From JAICMB01 sp963795935 (GTDB lineage Bacteria; Acidobacteriota; Terriglobia; Bryobacterales; Bryobacteraceae): a stretch of 64,000 bases of DNA. The notes under the pieces were generated by a model. That model was not told the origin of the DNA. It did not search any database and saw only the letters and a program-made list of their open reading frames with translations. The translations under genes and the position numbers were made by a program. This document shows positions 27,630 to 36,419 of the stretch, piece after piece (the stretch's first letter is position 1; every line of letters begins with the position of its first letter). The DNA is taken from positions 1,054,001-1,118,000 of the forward strand of contig CAWCJO010000004.1 of the NCBI GenBank assembly GCA_963795935.1, in the 5' to 3' direction.

Positions 27630-28061
27630 TCAACGGCCGGAAGAGCCGAAGCCGCCTGAGCCGCGCGCCGATTCGGCGAGGTCGGACTCTTCCCATTCGA
27701 CGGCTTCATAGCGCGCGACGACGAGCTGCGCGATGCGATCGCCGGGGTGTACGGTGTAGTTTTCTTTTCCGAGGTTCAGGAGGATGACGCGGATTTCGCC
27801 GCGATAGCCTGGGTCGATCGTGGCGGGACTGTTGGGCAGGGTGATGGCGTGTTTAAGGGCGAGGCCGCTGCGGGGGCGCACCTGCGCTTCATAGCCGGCC
27901 GGCAGCTCGATGGCGATGCCGGTGGGAACGGTCTGGGGGACATGCGGCTCGAGCACGGCGGAGGCGGTGGCGCGCAGGTCCATGCCGGCGTCTTCGCGCG
28001 GGCCGTGGGCGTATTCGGGGATCGCGGCGGCGGGCGTCAGGCGCTTGATTCGGATGGTCAT
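27630..28061 (-). CDS. dut: dUTP diphosphatase
   Basis: 143 residues containing all trimeric dUTPase motifs: DAGMDLRA, PRSGLALKHAITLPNSP, ATIDPGYRGEIRVILLN, GDRIAQLVVAR and the C-terminal RGSGGFGSSGR. It hydrolyses dUTP to dUMP, keeping uracil out of DNA and feeding thymidylate synthesis. The ATG at 28059-28061 fits the family start; the open frame to 28118 would overlap the divergent gene. Confidence 0.95.
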   Translation of the reverse strand: MTIRIKRLTPAAAIPEYAHGPREDAGMDLRATASAVLEPHVPQTVPTGIAIELPAGYEAQVRPRSGLALKHAITLPNSPATIDPGYRGEIRVILLNLGKENYTVHPGDRIAQLVVARYEAVEWEESDLAESARGSGGFGSSGR

Positions 28062-28086
28062 GTTGAAGCCGCTATGATAACTTTTC

Positions 28087-29508
28087 ATGCCGCAGCGCGT
28101 TTGGACCGTCTCGCCCATGCCGCCCGAGAAATGCGCGTATGCGCTGGCGCGCTATAGCCGCTCGCCGGATTCGATCGCGGACTCGCTCGCATGGGTACGG
28201 ACGCACGACTCGCGGAAGTTTCTCGAAAGCTTCTATTTTCAGTACGGGCACGCCTCGATCGCGGACCTGGGGCATGTGGTGACGTGCTTCGAAGGGGTTT
28301 CGGAGCTGGCGGCGATCGAAATCGAGGACGAGCAGTTGTGGGATGGGCAGGCGCGCTCGTCGCGGTATCAGGATTTCGGGAAGGCGGGATTCGTGACGCC
28401 GCCCGGGTTCTCGGAGTCGGATGCGGAGCTTTACCGCGCTACCGGCGAGGCGCTGATCGAAGAGTATAAGCGGGTCCACGCGAAGATGCAGGAGCATTTG
28501 AGGGAGCGGCTGCCGCGGCCGGAGGCGATGAAAGAGGACGCTTACGGCCGCAACATCGCTGCGCGGGCGTTCGACGTGGCCCGATACCTGTTGTTTTTGG
28601 GCGTGCCGACCGGCGTGGGGCAGGTGACGAGCATACGAACGCTGGAACGGCAGATGCGGCGGCTGAAAGCTTCCGAATACGCCGAAGTGCGGGAACTGGC
28701 TGGAGAGATGGCGGAGGCGTGCGCGGCCGAACCGGCATGTAAATGGAGCGCGGAGGCGACGGAGCCGGTGGCGCCCACGCTGGCGCGTCATGCCGATGCG
28801 GATTCGTATCTGGTGGAGAGCCGGGGGGCGCTGCGGCGGTGGGCGGAGCAAAACTTGGGGCGGTGGGAGGATCCCTCGGGGGAGGACGTGGACCTGCTGC
28901 GGCCAGCAGACGCCGCGGCCGATATCGCGGCGACGCTGCTATATAGCGTCACGGATCGGCCGTATCGGGCGCTATACGAAATGACCTCGCAATGGAGCGC
29001 GCGGCGGCGGGCGGAGGTGATGGACGTGGCGCTGGAGGGGCGGCGGGGGCGCGACGATCTGCTACGCGGGTTTCGCGGCGGTCCGTACGTGTTCGATATC
29101 GTGATGGATCTGGGGGCGTATCGCGATCTGCACAGGCATCGGCGTTGCCAGCAGTTCCGGCAGGACTACGGAACCGCTTTGGGATTCGAAACGCCGCCGG
29201 CAATGCGTGAGGCGGGTTTGGCGGCGGAATTTGAGAGCCTCGTGGAGCGGGCGTTCGCGGCGGTGCGGCAACTTTCCAGTGGCGGCGCGGAATACATTCT
29301 GCCCTTTGCGGCGCGGGCGCGGTTTCTCTTCAAAATGGATTTCGCGGAGGCGGAATACATTGCGCGCCTGCGGTCGGGGGTGAAGGGGCATTTCAGCTAT
29401 CGCGCGGTGGCATGGAAGATGAAGGACAAAATGGAGCGGTTGGAACCGGAATTGGGACGCCTGATGGAGGGGACGCCGCCCTGGATCGAGGATCCGTTAA
29501 ACCGCTAG
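28087..29508 (+). CDS. Tandem ThyX-like protein (FAD-dependent thymidylate synthase family)
   Basis: 473 residues formed by two ThyX-type halves. The first has GHASIADLGHVVTCFEGVSE and, in place of the RHR signature, QLWDGQARSSRYQDF. The second has YVFDIVMDLGAYRDLHRHRR then CQQFRQDY, close to the RHRxxS motif but without the Ser. ThyX uses FAD and methylene-tetrahydrofolate to make dTMP from dUMP. The divided and altered motifs make activity uncertain; it may be a functional two-domain form or a paralogue. It is divergent from dut with 25 bp between start codons. Confidence 0.8.
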   Translation: MPQRVWTVSPMPPEKCAYALARYSRSPDSIADSLAWVRTHDSRKFLESFYFQYGHASIADLGHVVTCFEGVSELAAIEIEDEQLWDGQARSSRYQDFGKAGFVTPPGFSESDAELYRATGEALIEEYKRVHAKMQEHLRERLPRPEAMKEDAYGRNIAARAFDVARYLLFLGVPTGVGQVTSIRTLERQMRRLKASEYAEVRELAGEMAEACAAEPACKWSAEATEPVAPTLARHADADSYLVESRGALRRWAEQNLGRWEDPSGEDVDLLRPADAAADIAATLLYSVTDRPYRALYEMTSQWSARRRAEVMDVALEGRRGRDDLLRGFRGGPYVFDIVMDLGAYRDLHRHRRCQQFRQDYGTALGFETPPAMREAGLAAEFESLVERAFAAVRQLSSGGAEYILPFAARARFLFKMDFAEAEYIARLRSGVKGHFSYRAVAWKMKDKMERLEPELGRLMEGTPPWIEDPLNR

Positions 29509-29644
29509 GCGGCGGCAAGAAACTGTAATTCATTCTACAATGTCTCCGAAAGTTACCCTTCCGGCTCTGCCGCGCGCGTAAAACTTGCAGTGTTTTAAGC
29601 GATGTTATTCTTCTAATTCATTGATAATATAGTAGTTTATGGCT

Positions 29645-29659
29645 TGGCATGGAACCTGC
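29645..29659 (+). promoter_or_regulatory. Sigma-54-type (-24/-12) promoter candidate
   Basis: TGGCATGGAACCTGC has GG and GC with the exact 10-base spacing of RpoN promoters, 121 bases before the LPxTA gene. The consensus is TGGCAC-N5-TTGC. The 271-base gap (29509-29779) is AT-richer than the rest. An NtrC-type activator is encoded 2.5 kb downstream. This is a motif match by eye only. Confidence 0.45.
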
Positions 29660-29779
29660 CTTTAGGTGAGCAGGGCTGCGAAACAGGATTTCCATCGGGC
29701 CCGTCGATTAAACTGCGTTCGGTGATAAACGCGATCGCGGTAGAGAATTGATGAGAAGGTAAGAAGGAGTTTAAATCAT

Positions 29780-30516
29780 ATGAAGAATTTTGCTCTCACC
29801 ATCGCATCGGTCGGGCTGCTCGCAGGAGTCGCTTTAGCTCCCGCCGCGCGCGCCGATGAGTGGAACAAAAGAACCATCCTAACCATTAACGAATCGATCC
29901 AGGTTCCCAACAAAGTTCTGCCTCCTGGAACGTACGTGATGAAGCTGTTGGATTCACCGTCGAACCGGCACATCGTGCAGATTTTCGACAAGAACGAGCA
30001 GCACCTGGAAACGACGGTCCTGGCCATACCTAACTACCGTCTGGAACCCACGGGCAAGACGCAGTTTCAGTTCTGGGAAACGCCTCCGGGACAGCCCAAG
30101 GCTCTTCGCGCATGGTTCTACCCCGGCGACAACTTCGGTCAGGAGTTCGCTTATCCGAAGTCTGAAGCCATGCAGATCGCCGCTGCGGCGCACACCAGAC
30201 GTTCCGACGACGTATGCTCAGAACGAATCCGAGCTGACGACAGCGCGGGTGGGCACGGTAAACGAAAAGGGCACGGAACAAGAGATGCCGGCGCAGACCA
30301 CGCCGCAACAAATGGCGCAGAATACGCCTCCTCCGGCGACGCCGGCTCCGGAGCCGATGCCGCAACAGACGACTCCTCAGCAGACAGACTCCTCAGGAGA
30401 CTCCGGCCGCGACGCCGCAGAGCCTGCCGCACACGGCCAGCCCCTATCCTTTCCTGGGCTTGATTGGTCTTCTTTCGCTCGGCGCGTTCTTCATCCTGAA
30501 GGCAGTCCGCGCGTAA
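29780..30516 (+). CDS. Secreted LPxTA-anchored sortase substrate, frameshifted twice
   Basis: Signal peptide MKNFALTIASVGLLAGVALA, then a beta-rich domain (LTINESIQVPNKVLPPGTYV, VQIFDKNEQHLETTVLAIPN, FQFWETPPGQPKAL). One extra base at about 30198 and another at about 30385 split the remainder; corrected, it reads TTYAQNESELT, a Pro/Gln/Thr-rich linker, then LPHTAS, a hydrophobic helix (YPFLGLIGLLSLGAFFIL) and KAVRA. That tail is a sortase sorting signal: motif, membrane helix and basic end. A sortase gene follows two genes on. Total about 245 residues. Confidence 0.72.
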
Positions 30517-30541
30517 CGGTTGTTCAGTATCGATCCGTTGG

Positions 30542-30576
30542 ACTGGCGCCGGGCGACCGGCGCCAGTTCATTTTTT
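30542..30576 (+). terminator. Rho-independent terminator inside the sortase locus
   Basis: Perfect 10-bp stem: ACTGGCGCCG at 30542-30551 and CGGCGCCAGT at 30558-30567, six-base loop, then TCATTTTTT. Lies between the substrate gene and the VWA gene, so it may end or attenuate transcription, keeping the substrate more abundant than its sortase. Confidence 0.8.
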
Positions 30577-30593
30577 AGGCGACGGGTGTTGAC

Positions 30594-31568
30594 ATGAGAA
30601 GCAAAGGCGTCTTGTTCGCGTGCGTATTGGTTTCGACAGTGGGTTTGTCCGGGCAGCAAAGCACGGACGCTACGGCGGCTAACGCTCCGGAAAAAGAGTT
30701 CACGATCCGGTCGGACGTTCAACTGGTTCTTCTGGACGTGAGCGTGAAAGATCCGAAGGGGGCCTTTGTGGCGGGTCTTACCAAGGACGACTTCAAAGTT
30801 TACGAAGACGGGAAGCCGCAACAGATCACGCAATTCGCCAATCAGGATATTCCGGTAAGCATCGGAATCGTGGTGGACGAGAGCGGCAGCATGCGCGCCA
30901 AGCGGCCCGAGGCGATCACCGCGGCGTTGACGTTCATCACCTCCAGCAACCCCGAGGACGAGGTTTTCGTCATCAATTTCAACGACAAGGTGTATCACGG
31001 ATTGCCCGACACGGTCCTGTTCTCGGACAATATCACGATGCTGCGCTCGGCTTTGTGGGTGACGCCGCCCGAGGGGCGCACGGCGCTGTACGACGCGGTT
31101 TTTGCAGCGCTGCACCAGTTGGATATGGGGCGTCGGAGCAAGAAAACGCTGGTTCTGATCAGCGACGGCGGAGACAACATCAGCACGCACACGCGGCACG
31201 ACATTGAGCGCAAGGTGGAGGAGACTCCCGCGACGATCTATACCATCGGTATTTTCGATTCCGACGATCCGGACCGGAATCCCGACGTTTTGAAGTGGCT
31301 GGCGAACGTGAGCGGCGGAGTTTCCTACTTCCCGGAGACCTTGGAAGGGATCGTTCCGGTGTGCAAACAGATCGCGAAGGATATTCGCACGAGATATACG
31401 ATCGGGTATACGCCGGCGCCGGGTAAGCCGGGCCAGTTGCGGCACATTAAGATTGCGGCGTCGGCGCCGGATCGTGGAAAGTTAATTGCTCGCACTCGTA
31501 CGCAGTACATCTACGACGCGGACGAAGCAGTGGAGCAAGCGGCGGCACATGCGAAGAACAAAAAATAG
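30594..31568 (+). CDS. Secreted VWA protein, VWFA-related Acidobacterial domain type
   Basis: 324 residues. A signal peptide (LFACVLVSTVGLSGQQ) is followed by LDVSVKDPKGAFVAGLTKDD then FKVYEDGKPQQ, which is the TIGR03436 opening. The VWA metal site is DESGS at 95-99, with EGRTALYDAVFAAL and LISDGGDN. The end (IRTRYTIGYTPAPGKPGQLR) fits the family. It has no LPxTA tail of its own. Its 3' end overlaps the sortase gene by 20 nt, so the two are co-translated; a binding partner on the surface is a reasonable guess. Confidence 0.88.
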   Translation: MRSKGVLFACVLVSTVGLSGQQSTDATAANAPEKEFTIRSDVQLVLLDVSVKDPKGAFVAGLTKDDFKVYEDGKPQQITQFANQDIPVSIGIVVDESGSMRAKRPEAITAALTFITSSNPEDEVFVINFNDKVYHGLPDTVLFSDNITMLRSALWVTPPEGRTALYDAVFAALHQLDMGRRSKKTLVLISDGGDNISTHTRHDIERKVEETPATIYTIGIFDSDDPDRNPDVLKWLANVSGGVSYFPETLEGIVPVCKQIAKDIRTRYTIGYTPAPGKPGQLRHIKIAASAPDRGKLIARTRTQYIYDADEAVEQAAAHAKNKK

Positions 31569-32271
31569 ACTGCGCTGGTTGGAGTATCTTTTCCTGCTTG
31601 CGGGCCTGATCGCGATCGACACTGTGATTTGGGTCAACGCGGAATCGACGGTTTACCAATCTTACGAACAGTGGAAGTTCGATCAGACATTAAGCGCCCA
31701 AGATGCTTCCTTGGCCCATTTCATCACGGACGAGAGCGGACTCAGGAGAGTGATCGGGCTGGGCACGGCGCCGCGAGCAATTCCGCATGAGGGGCCGCCG
31801 GTGAACGCGGAGCGAGGTCCGGAGCCGTTACGCCGGGCGAACCGGGACGAATTGATCGGGCGGCTGGAGATACCGCGGCTGGACATTAACGTCATGGTCC
31901 GGGAGGGCGACGACGGGGCAACTTTGAGCCATGCCGTCGGACATATTCCCTCGACGGCCATGCCGGGAGAATTCGGCAACGTGGCGCTGGCGGCGCATCG
32001 CGACACGTTTTTCAGGCCTTTGCGCAATATCCGCCGGAATGACAGGATCATTGTCTCGACGCTGAAGGGGACCTACGAATACGCGGTGGAATCGACCAGG
32101 ATCGTTTCGCCGTCCGACGTAAGCGTGTTGAAAGCGTCGGCGCCGCACGAATTGACGCTGGTGACCTGCTATCCATTCTATTACATCGGCTCGGCTCCGC
32201 GGCGTTTCGTGGTGCATGCGACGCAAATCGCCGCTACAGGGCAGCCGCGGCGGCAAGAGATAGGGTCTTAA
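31549..32271 (+). CDS. Class D-like sortase
   Basis: 240 residues: an N-terminal membrane anchor (WLEYLFLLAGLIAIDTVIWV) and a sortase beta barrel. The catalytic triad is visible as His150 (LAAHRDTFF), Cys207 (LTLVTCYPFYYIG) and Arg218/219 (APRRFVV). The TLVTC form is typical of class D sortases. The enzyme cuts the LPxTA motif and joins the protein to an acceptor. The ATG at 31549 opens the anchor and overlaps the VWA gene. Convergent overlap of 38 nt with the NtrC-type gene. Confidence 0.88.
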   Translation: MRRTKNRLRWLEYLFLLAGLIAIDTVIWVNAESTVYQSYEQWKFDQTLSAQDASLAHFITDESGLRRVIGLGTAPRAIPHEGPPVNAERGPEPLRRANRDELIGRLEIPRLDINVMVREGDDGATLSHAVGHIPSTAMPGEFGNVALAAHRDTFFRPLRNIRRNDRIIVSTLKGTYEYAVESTRIVSPSDVSVLKASAPHELTLVTCYPFYYIGSAPRRFVVHATQIAATGQPRRQEIGS

Positions 32272-33598
32272 GCTTCGCCGACAAGGTGGTGCGCTTGAGG
32301 CCGAGCATTTCGGCGGCGGCCTTTTTGTTTCCCTTCGTCTTGGTGAGGGCCTGTTCGAGGAGGTTGCGCTCAATGCCGCCGACCATCTGCTCGAAATCGA
32401 GACCGCCATCGGGGACGGCAATAAAGGGCTTCAGCGCGGGACCTAGCGGCGGGCCTGCAAGGCGCGAGGGCATTGGGAAGTCGGCCGCCGAGAGGCTGCC
32501 GCGGTCGCCGCTCAGGGCGATGGCCATTTCAATAGCGTTTTCCAGTTGACGCACATTGCCCGGCCACTCCAGGCGGCTGAGGCGATCGAGCAACTCGCGA
32601 GTCGTTTCCTTGGGGGGAATGCCTTCCTCGCGGCAAATGCGGCTGATAAAGTGTAGTGCGAGCAGCGGAATATCGCCGGGGCGGTCCCGCAGAGATGGAA
32701 GAGCGATGGGGACGACGTTGAGACGGTAGTACAGGTCCTCGCGGAATTTGCCCTCGCGCATGCGTTCGACGAGATGAACGTTTGTCGCCGTGACGATACG
32801 CACGTCGACGCGAACGTTCTCGGAACTGCCCAGGCGCTGGAATTCGCGATCCTGCAAGACGCGCAGCAGCTTGGCTTGCAAACTGACCGGCATATCGCCG
32901 ATCTCATCCAGAAATAACGTACCGCGATGGGCCTGCTCGAAACGGCCGATGCGGTTCGCGACGGCGCCCGTAAAGGCGCCTTTGACGTGCCCAAACAGCT
33001 CTGCCTCGAGCAGCGTTTCAGGGAGGGCGCCGCAGTTCACGGCGATGAACGGATGCGACGCGCGATCGCCGGCGTCGTGGATGGCGCGGGCGACGACCTC
33101 CTTGCCGGTGCCGGTTTCGCCGCTGATGAGGACGGTGGAGCGGCGGTTTCGGACGAGGCGGATCAGTTCGGCTACCTGTTGCATGCGGGGGCTTTGGCCG
33201 ATCAATAATTTGCGCCAAGGCTCCGCGGCGGATTGGCCGGGAACGCCGGAGAAGGGCGTGGCGGCGGCGCAGCGCATCAGAGCCGCGGGCAGGCGCTCCT
33301 CGGCGGCAATGTCGAAGGCGCCGCTATGGGCCAGCGCCATGGCGCGCTCCACGTCGCTGTCGGAGTCGCACAGGATGACGCGCACGGTGCGGGAGAGGCG
33401 TTGGACCTCCTCCAGAAAGGTCTCCGGGGCGCTGCAACCCTCAATGGGGAGTCTGGCGGCGACGGCGTCAAATGGCTCCAAACGGAGCAGGCACAGGGCC
33501 TCGAAAGCGTTGGCCGCGTACGTGAGCGCGATATCGCCTCGCGCGCGCTCGGCCAATAACTCGAAAATATCGCCGATGCAGATGGTTTTGAAGCTCAC
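32234..33598 (-). CDS. Sigma-54-dependent NtrC-type activator with pseudo-receiver domain
   Basis: About 454 residues. The N-terminal 120 residues resemble a receiver (FKTICIGDIFELLAERARG) but the phospho-Asp position is Arg (FDAVAARLPIEG), and the active-site Lys is Glu. The AAA+ domain is intact: SGETGTGKE Walker A, GHVKGAFTGAVANR (the GAFTGA sigma-54 loop), LFLDEIGD Walker B. A Fis-type helix-turn-helix (NKKAAAEMLGLKRTTL) ends the protein. GTG at 33598 has GGAGG six bases upstream and is preferred over ATG 33619. It probably controls the neighbouring sigma-54-type promoter. Confidence 0.88.
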   Translation of the reverse strand: MSFKTICIGDIFELLAERARGDIALTYAANAFEALCLLRLEPFDAVAARLPIEGCSAPETFLEEVQRLSRTVRVILCDSDSDVERAMALAHSGAFDIAAEERLPAALMRCAAATPFSGVPGQSAAEPWRKLLIGQSPRMQQVAELIRLVRNRRSTVLISGETGTGKEVVARAIHDAGDRASHPFIAVNCGALPETLLEAELFGHVKGAFTGAVANRIGRFEQAHRGTLFLDEIGDMPVSLQAKLLRVLQDREFQRLGSSENVRVDVRIVTATNVHLVERMREGKFREDLYYRLNVVPIALPSLRDRPGDIPLLALHFISRICREEGIPPKETTRELLDRLSRLEWPGNVRQLENAIEMAIALSGDRGSLSAADFPMPSRLAGPPLGPALKPFIAVPDGGLDFEQMVGGIERNLLEQALTKTKGNKKAAAEMLGLKRTTLSAKLKTLSLAAAAAL

Positions 33599-33681
33599 TG
33601 GCGACCTCCGTTCTTCCATCGGACGCGGGGGGAAAGTCTTTAAGGGAAAATTCGCTTAGTCCGGGGAGTAGGGCCCATTGC

Positions 33682-34053
33682 TCAACCGGCGCGCAATCCG
33701 GACCACTGTTCGCACACGACGATCGAATTGGCGGGATTGCGCATGGCGTATTTTACGACCACGGGCGAGCCGATGAGCTGGTCGAGGCTGGCCGCAATGA
33801 CACTGCGCAACTCGGCCAGATCCTGAGATGTCGCATAGTCGACGCCGCCGGCGGAATAGGAGTAAAAGATGACGTCGCCGGTGGCTTCGGTGATGTTGCC
33901 GTCGGTGAGGCGGCCGTGCGCGTTGACCGCAAGGCGGCGGCGCTTCTCGCGATCGTGGGGGTTGCGGCGGATTCGAAACAGGATCGCGGCCGCCGCGGCG
34001 GCGAGAGCGGCGGCGGTCAACAACAGAATGGCGAGGGCGAGTATTTCCAGCAT
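33682..34053 (-). CDS. Small membrane protein of unknown function
   Basis: 123 residues. One N-terminal membrane helix (LAILLLTAAALAAAAAAILF) and a basic stretch precede a soluble part with GDVIFYSYSAGGVDYATSQD and GSPVVVKYAMRNPANSIV, resembling DUF3592-type domains. Last gene of the hslVU-led unit, 16 nt after the transaldolase stop. Confidence 0.55.
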   Translation of the reverse strand: MLEILALAILLLTAAALAAAAAAILFRIRRNPHDREKRRRLAVNAHGRLTDGNITEATGDVIFYSYSAGGVDYATSQDLAELRSVIAASLDQLIGSPVVVKYAMRNPANSIVVCEQWSGLRAG

Positions 34054-34069
34054 GGGGCAGGCAAACGGC

Positions 34070-34730
34070 CTACCCGGCGGGCTGTTCCTGAAAGACCTTG
34101 TGATAGTCCTTCAGGAACTGGTCGAGTCCCTTGTCCGTGAGCGGGTGGTTGAAGAGCATGTCCAAGACCTTGAAGGGCATGGTAGCGATGTCGGCTCCGG
34201 CTTTGGCGGCCTCGATGACGTGCAGGCCGGAACGGAGCGAAGCGGCCAGGATCTGGGTTTTGTAGCCGTAGTTCTGGTATATCGCGACGATATCGTGGAT
34301 GAGGCCGATGCCGTCCCAGCCGATGTCGTCCACGCGTCCGACGAAGGGGCTGACGATGTAAGCGCCGGCCTTGGCGGCGAGCAGCGCCTGGCCGGCTGAA
34401 AAGCACAGCGTGACATTGATGCGGATGCCTTCTTTGCAAAGGCGCGAGCAGGCGGTGATGCCTTCGCGGGTGAGCGGCAGCTTTACTACGACATTCTTAT
34501 GGATACGCGCGAGCTTGCGGCCCTCCTGAAGCATTTCGGCGGCGCTGGTGGAAACGACCTCGGCGCTGATGTCGCCGTCAACGATATTGCAAATCTGCAG
34601 GATGCTGATCTTCGGTCGCGACGCCTTCGTGCGCGATCAGCGTGGGATTGGTGGTGACGCCATCCACGAGGCCCCAGGCGGCGCCGCGCTTCAATTCGTC
34701 CAGGTTCGCGGTATCGAGGAAGAACTTCAT
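34070..34730 (-). CDS. Transaldolase/fructose-6-phosphate aldolase (TalC-type), frameshifted
   Basis: Starts MKFFLDTANLDELKRG and LVDGVTTNPTLIA, then after a one-base slip near 34635 reads QICNIVDGDISAEVVSTSAA, KNVVVKLPLTREGI (the Schiff-base Lys), INVTLCFSAGQALLAAKAGA and SPFVGRVDDIGWDG. It is about 220 residues, the TalC-size class. Members either transfer dihydroxyacetone or cleave fructose 6-phosphate; the subclass cannot be read from sequence alone. It starts 4 nt after the FAH stop, within the hslVU-led run. Confidence 0.82.
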
Positions 34731-34734
34731 TGGG

Positions 34735-35466
34735 TCACGCTTTCACGACGGTGTTCTCGAGAACGCCGATGCCGTCAATTTCGACCTGAACCGTCGCGCC
34801 GGGTAGGAGCGGTCCGACGCCGGGAGGGGTGCCCGTGGCGATCAGGTCGCCGGGCTCGAGCGTCATAAATTCGCTGACATAGGCAATTATAACATCCACG
34901 CTGAACATCATCTCCGTTACGGCGGCTTCCTGTTTTTTATCGCCGTCAACGAAAGTGCGTACGACGAGCCGGCGCCAGTCAATGTCTTCGCGCGGGCGTC
35001 ATGCAGGGGCCGCACGGCGCAGAAGGTATCGAAGCCCTTGCCGCGGGTCCATTGTCCGTCTTTGCGTTGCAAATCGCGGGCGGTGATGTCGTTCACGCAG
35101 GTATAGCCGAGGACGTAATCCATGGCTTCGGCCGCCTTCACGCGCCGCGCGCGCTTGCCGATGATGACGCCGAGCTCGCCTTCGAAATCGACGCGCTCGG
35201 AAATTGGCGGGATAGACGATGGCGTCGCCCGAGGCGATCAAGGAGGAGGGCGGTTTCAGAAAGATCAGCGGCTCTTTAGGAGGCTCGTTGCCGAACTCGC
35301 GGGCGTGCTCGGGATAATTGCGTCCGACGCAGACGATCTTGTGGGCGAGCAGGGCGGGAGCAGGCGCGCGCCGGGCGGCAGCTCAGAGCCGTACCTGCAC
35401 TTCGGGATGCGGATCGGCGACGGTCGGATCGAGCTTGGTGTTGAGGCTGAAGCGGTAGCGTTTCAT
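34735..35466 (-). CDS. Fumarylacetoacetate hydrolase-family protein, frameshifted several times
   Basis: The pieces fall in three frames but in the right order: VCVGRNYPEHAREFGNEPP then KEPLIFLKPPSSL, DFEGELGV, MDYVLGYTCVNDITARDLQR then KGFDTFCAVRPL, and LEPGDLIATGTPPGVGP with QVEIDGIG. This is the FAH fold whose Glu/Asp metal site splits acyl ketone or enol bonds, for example in aromatic or sugar acid breakdown. The span is 732 nt, an exact multiple of three, so errors cancel. Its ATG overlaps the lipoprotein stop. Confidence 0.75.
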
Positions 35467-36419
35467 GGAGCGGCGATCTCGACGGGAGCGCTTTGCGGGC
35501 TTGCATTGCCGGCCTGGTCACTGGCGGAAACGGTGTAGCGGTAATGCTTGCCGGATTGCACGCTCTTGTCGCTGTAGCTGGGACCGGGGAGGTCGTCGGC
35601 AAGAGTTCGAAGGGGCCGTTGTCGACGGAGCGGTACACGCGGTAGGCCTTGAAATCCGGCTCCGTGTTGCGATCCCAGGCAAGTTCGACGCTGTTGACGC
35701 CGGGCATGGCGGTGAGCCCGGTGGGCACGGCGGGCGGGAAGATGTCTTTCGTCGTAATCGCGGCTTCGGGCGACGGCATCGCTCTCGGCGGCGCCGTTCA
35801 CGCCCGTGTACGGAGTAGCGGTAGGTTTTGCCGTATTCGGTATGCGTGTCGATGTATTCGGGAACGTCGCTTTCGCCGATCTGCGTGGGTTGCGATCTCG
35901 CCGGGGCAGGCGAAAGATGCGGAAATGCGGTTCACCGGGAGCGGACCAGGTGAGCTTCACGCCCTCGGGCGCGTCCGCCGCTTTGACGCCGGAGGGAGGC
36001 GCGAGCGGCGGCACGATTGTGAGCGATAACGGGGTTGGACCAATCGGAGGGGTGGCCCTTGGAGCCGATGACGCGAGCATGGACCACGACGTCCTGTCCG
36101 ATCAGCGCGGGGTGCTGGCTTAGGGGCACTTGCGCCGAGACCGGACCGGGCGTATCGCGATCGACGGGGATGTTTTGATCGCCGACGCGCAATTCGACGC
36201 CGCGCACGGTTTTGATGGCTGACGCCATCGGTGGTTAGCGGCGGGATGGTGAAAGCGATCGTGATGGCGCCGCCGCGCTCGAGGGCGCGGAGATCGGTGG
36301 TCTTGACGGGGTATGCCGAGGGATGGATACAGCGGTTCGCCCATGTTGCCGCAGGCGTCGAGGGCGAGGCAGGCGAGCGCGACGCAGCTGGCGGCGGGGA
36401 GCGCTGCGAAGCGCGGCAT
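35463..36419 (-). CDS. Fibronectin type III lipoprotein, heavily frameshifted
   Basis: MPRFAALPAASCVALACLA then LDACGNMGEPLYPS is a lipoprotein-type signal with Cys at about 24. Later pieces fit an FN3 protein: LRVGDQNIPVDRDTPGPVSA, LSQHPALIGQDVVVHARV, SDWSNPV, VKLTWSAPGEPHFRIFR, KHYRYTVSASDQAGN and SPQSAPVEI. At least five frame changes are needed. The ATG forms TGATG with the hslU stop and the stop forms ATGA with the FAH start, so the gene is integral to the unit. Confidence 0.6.
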
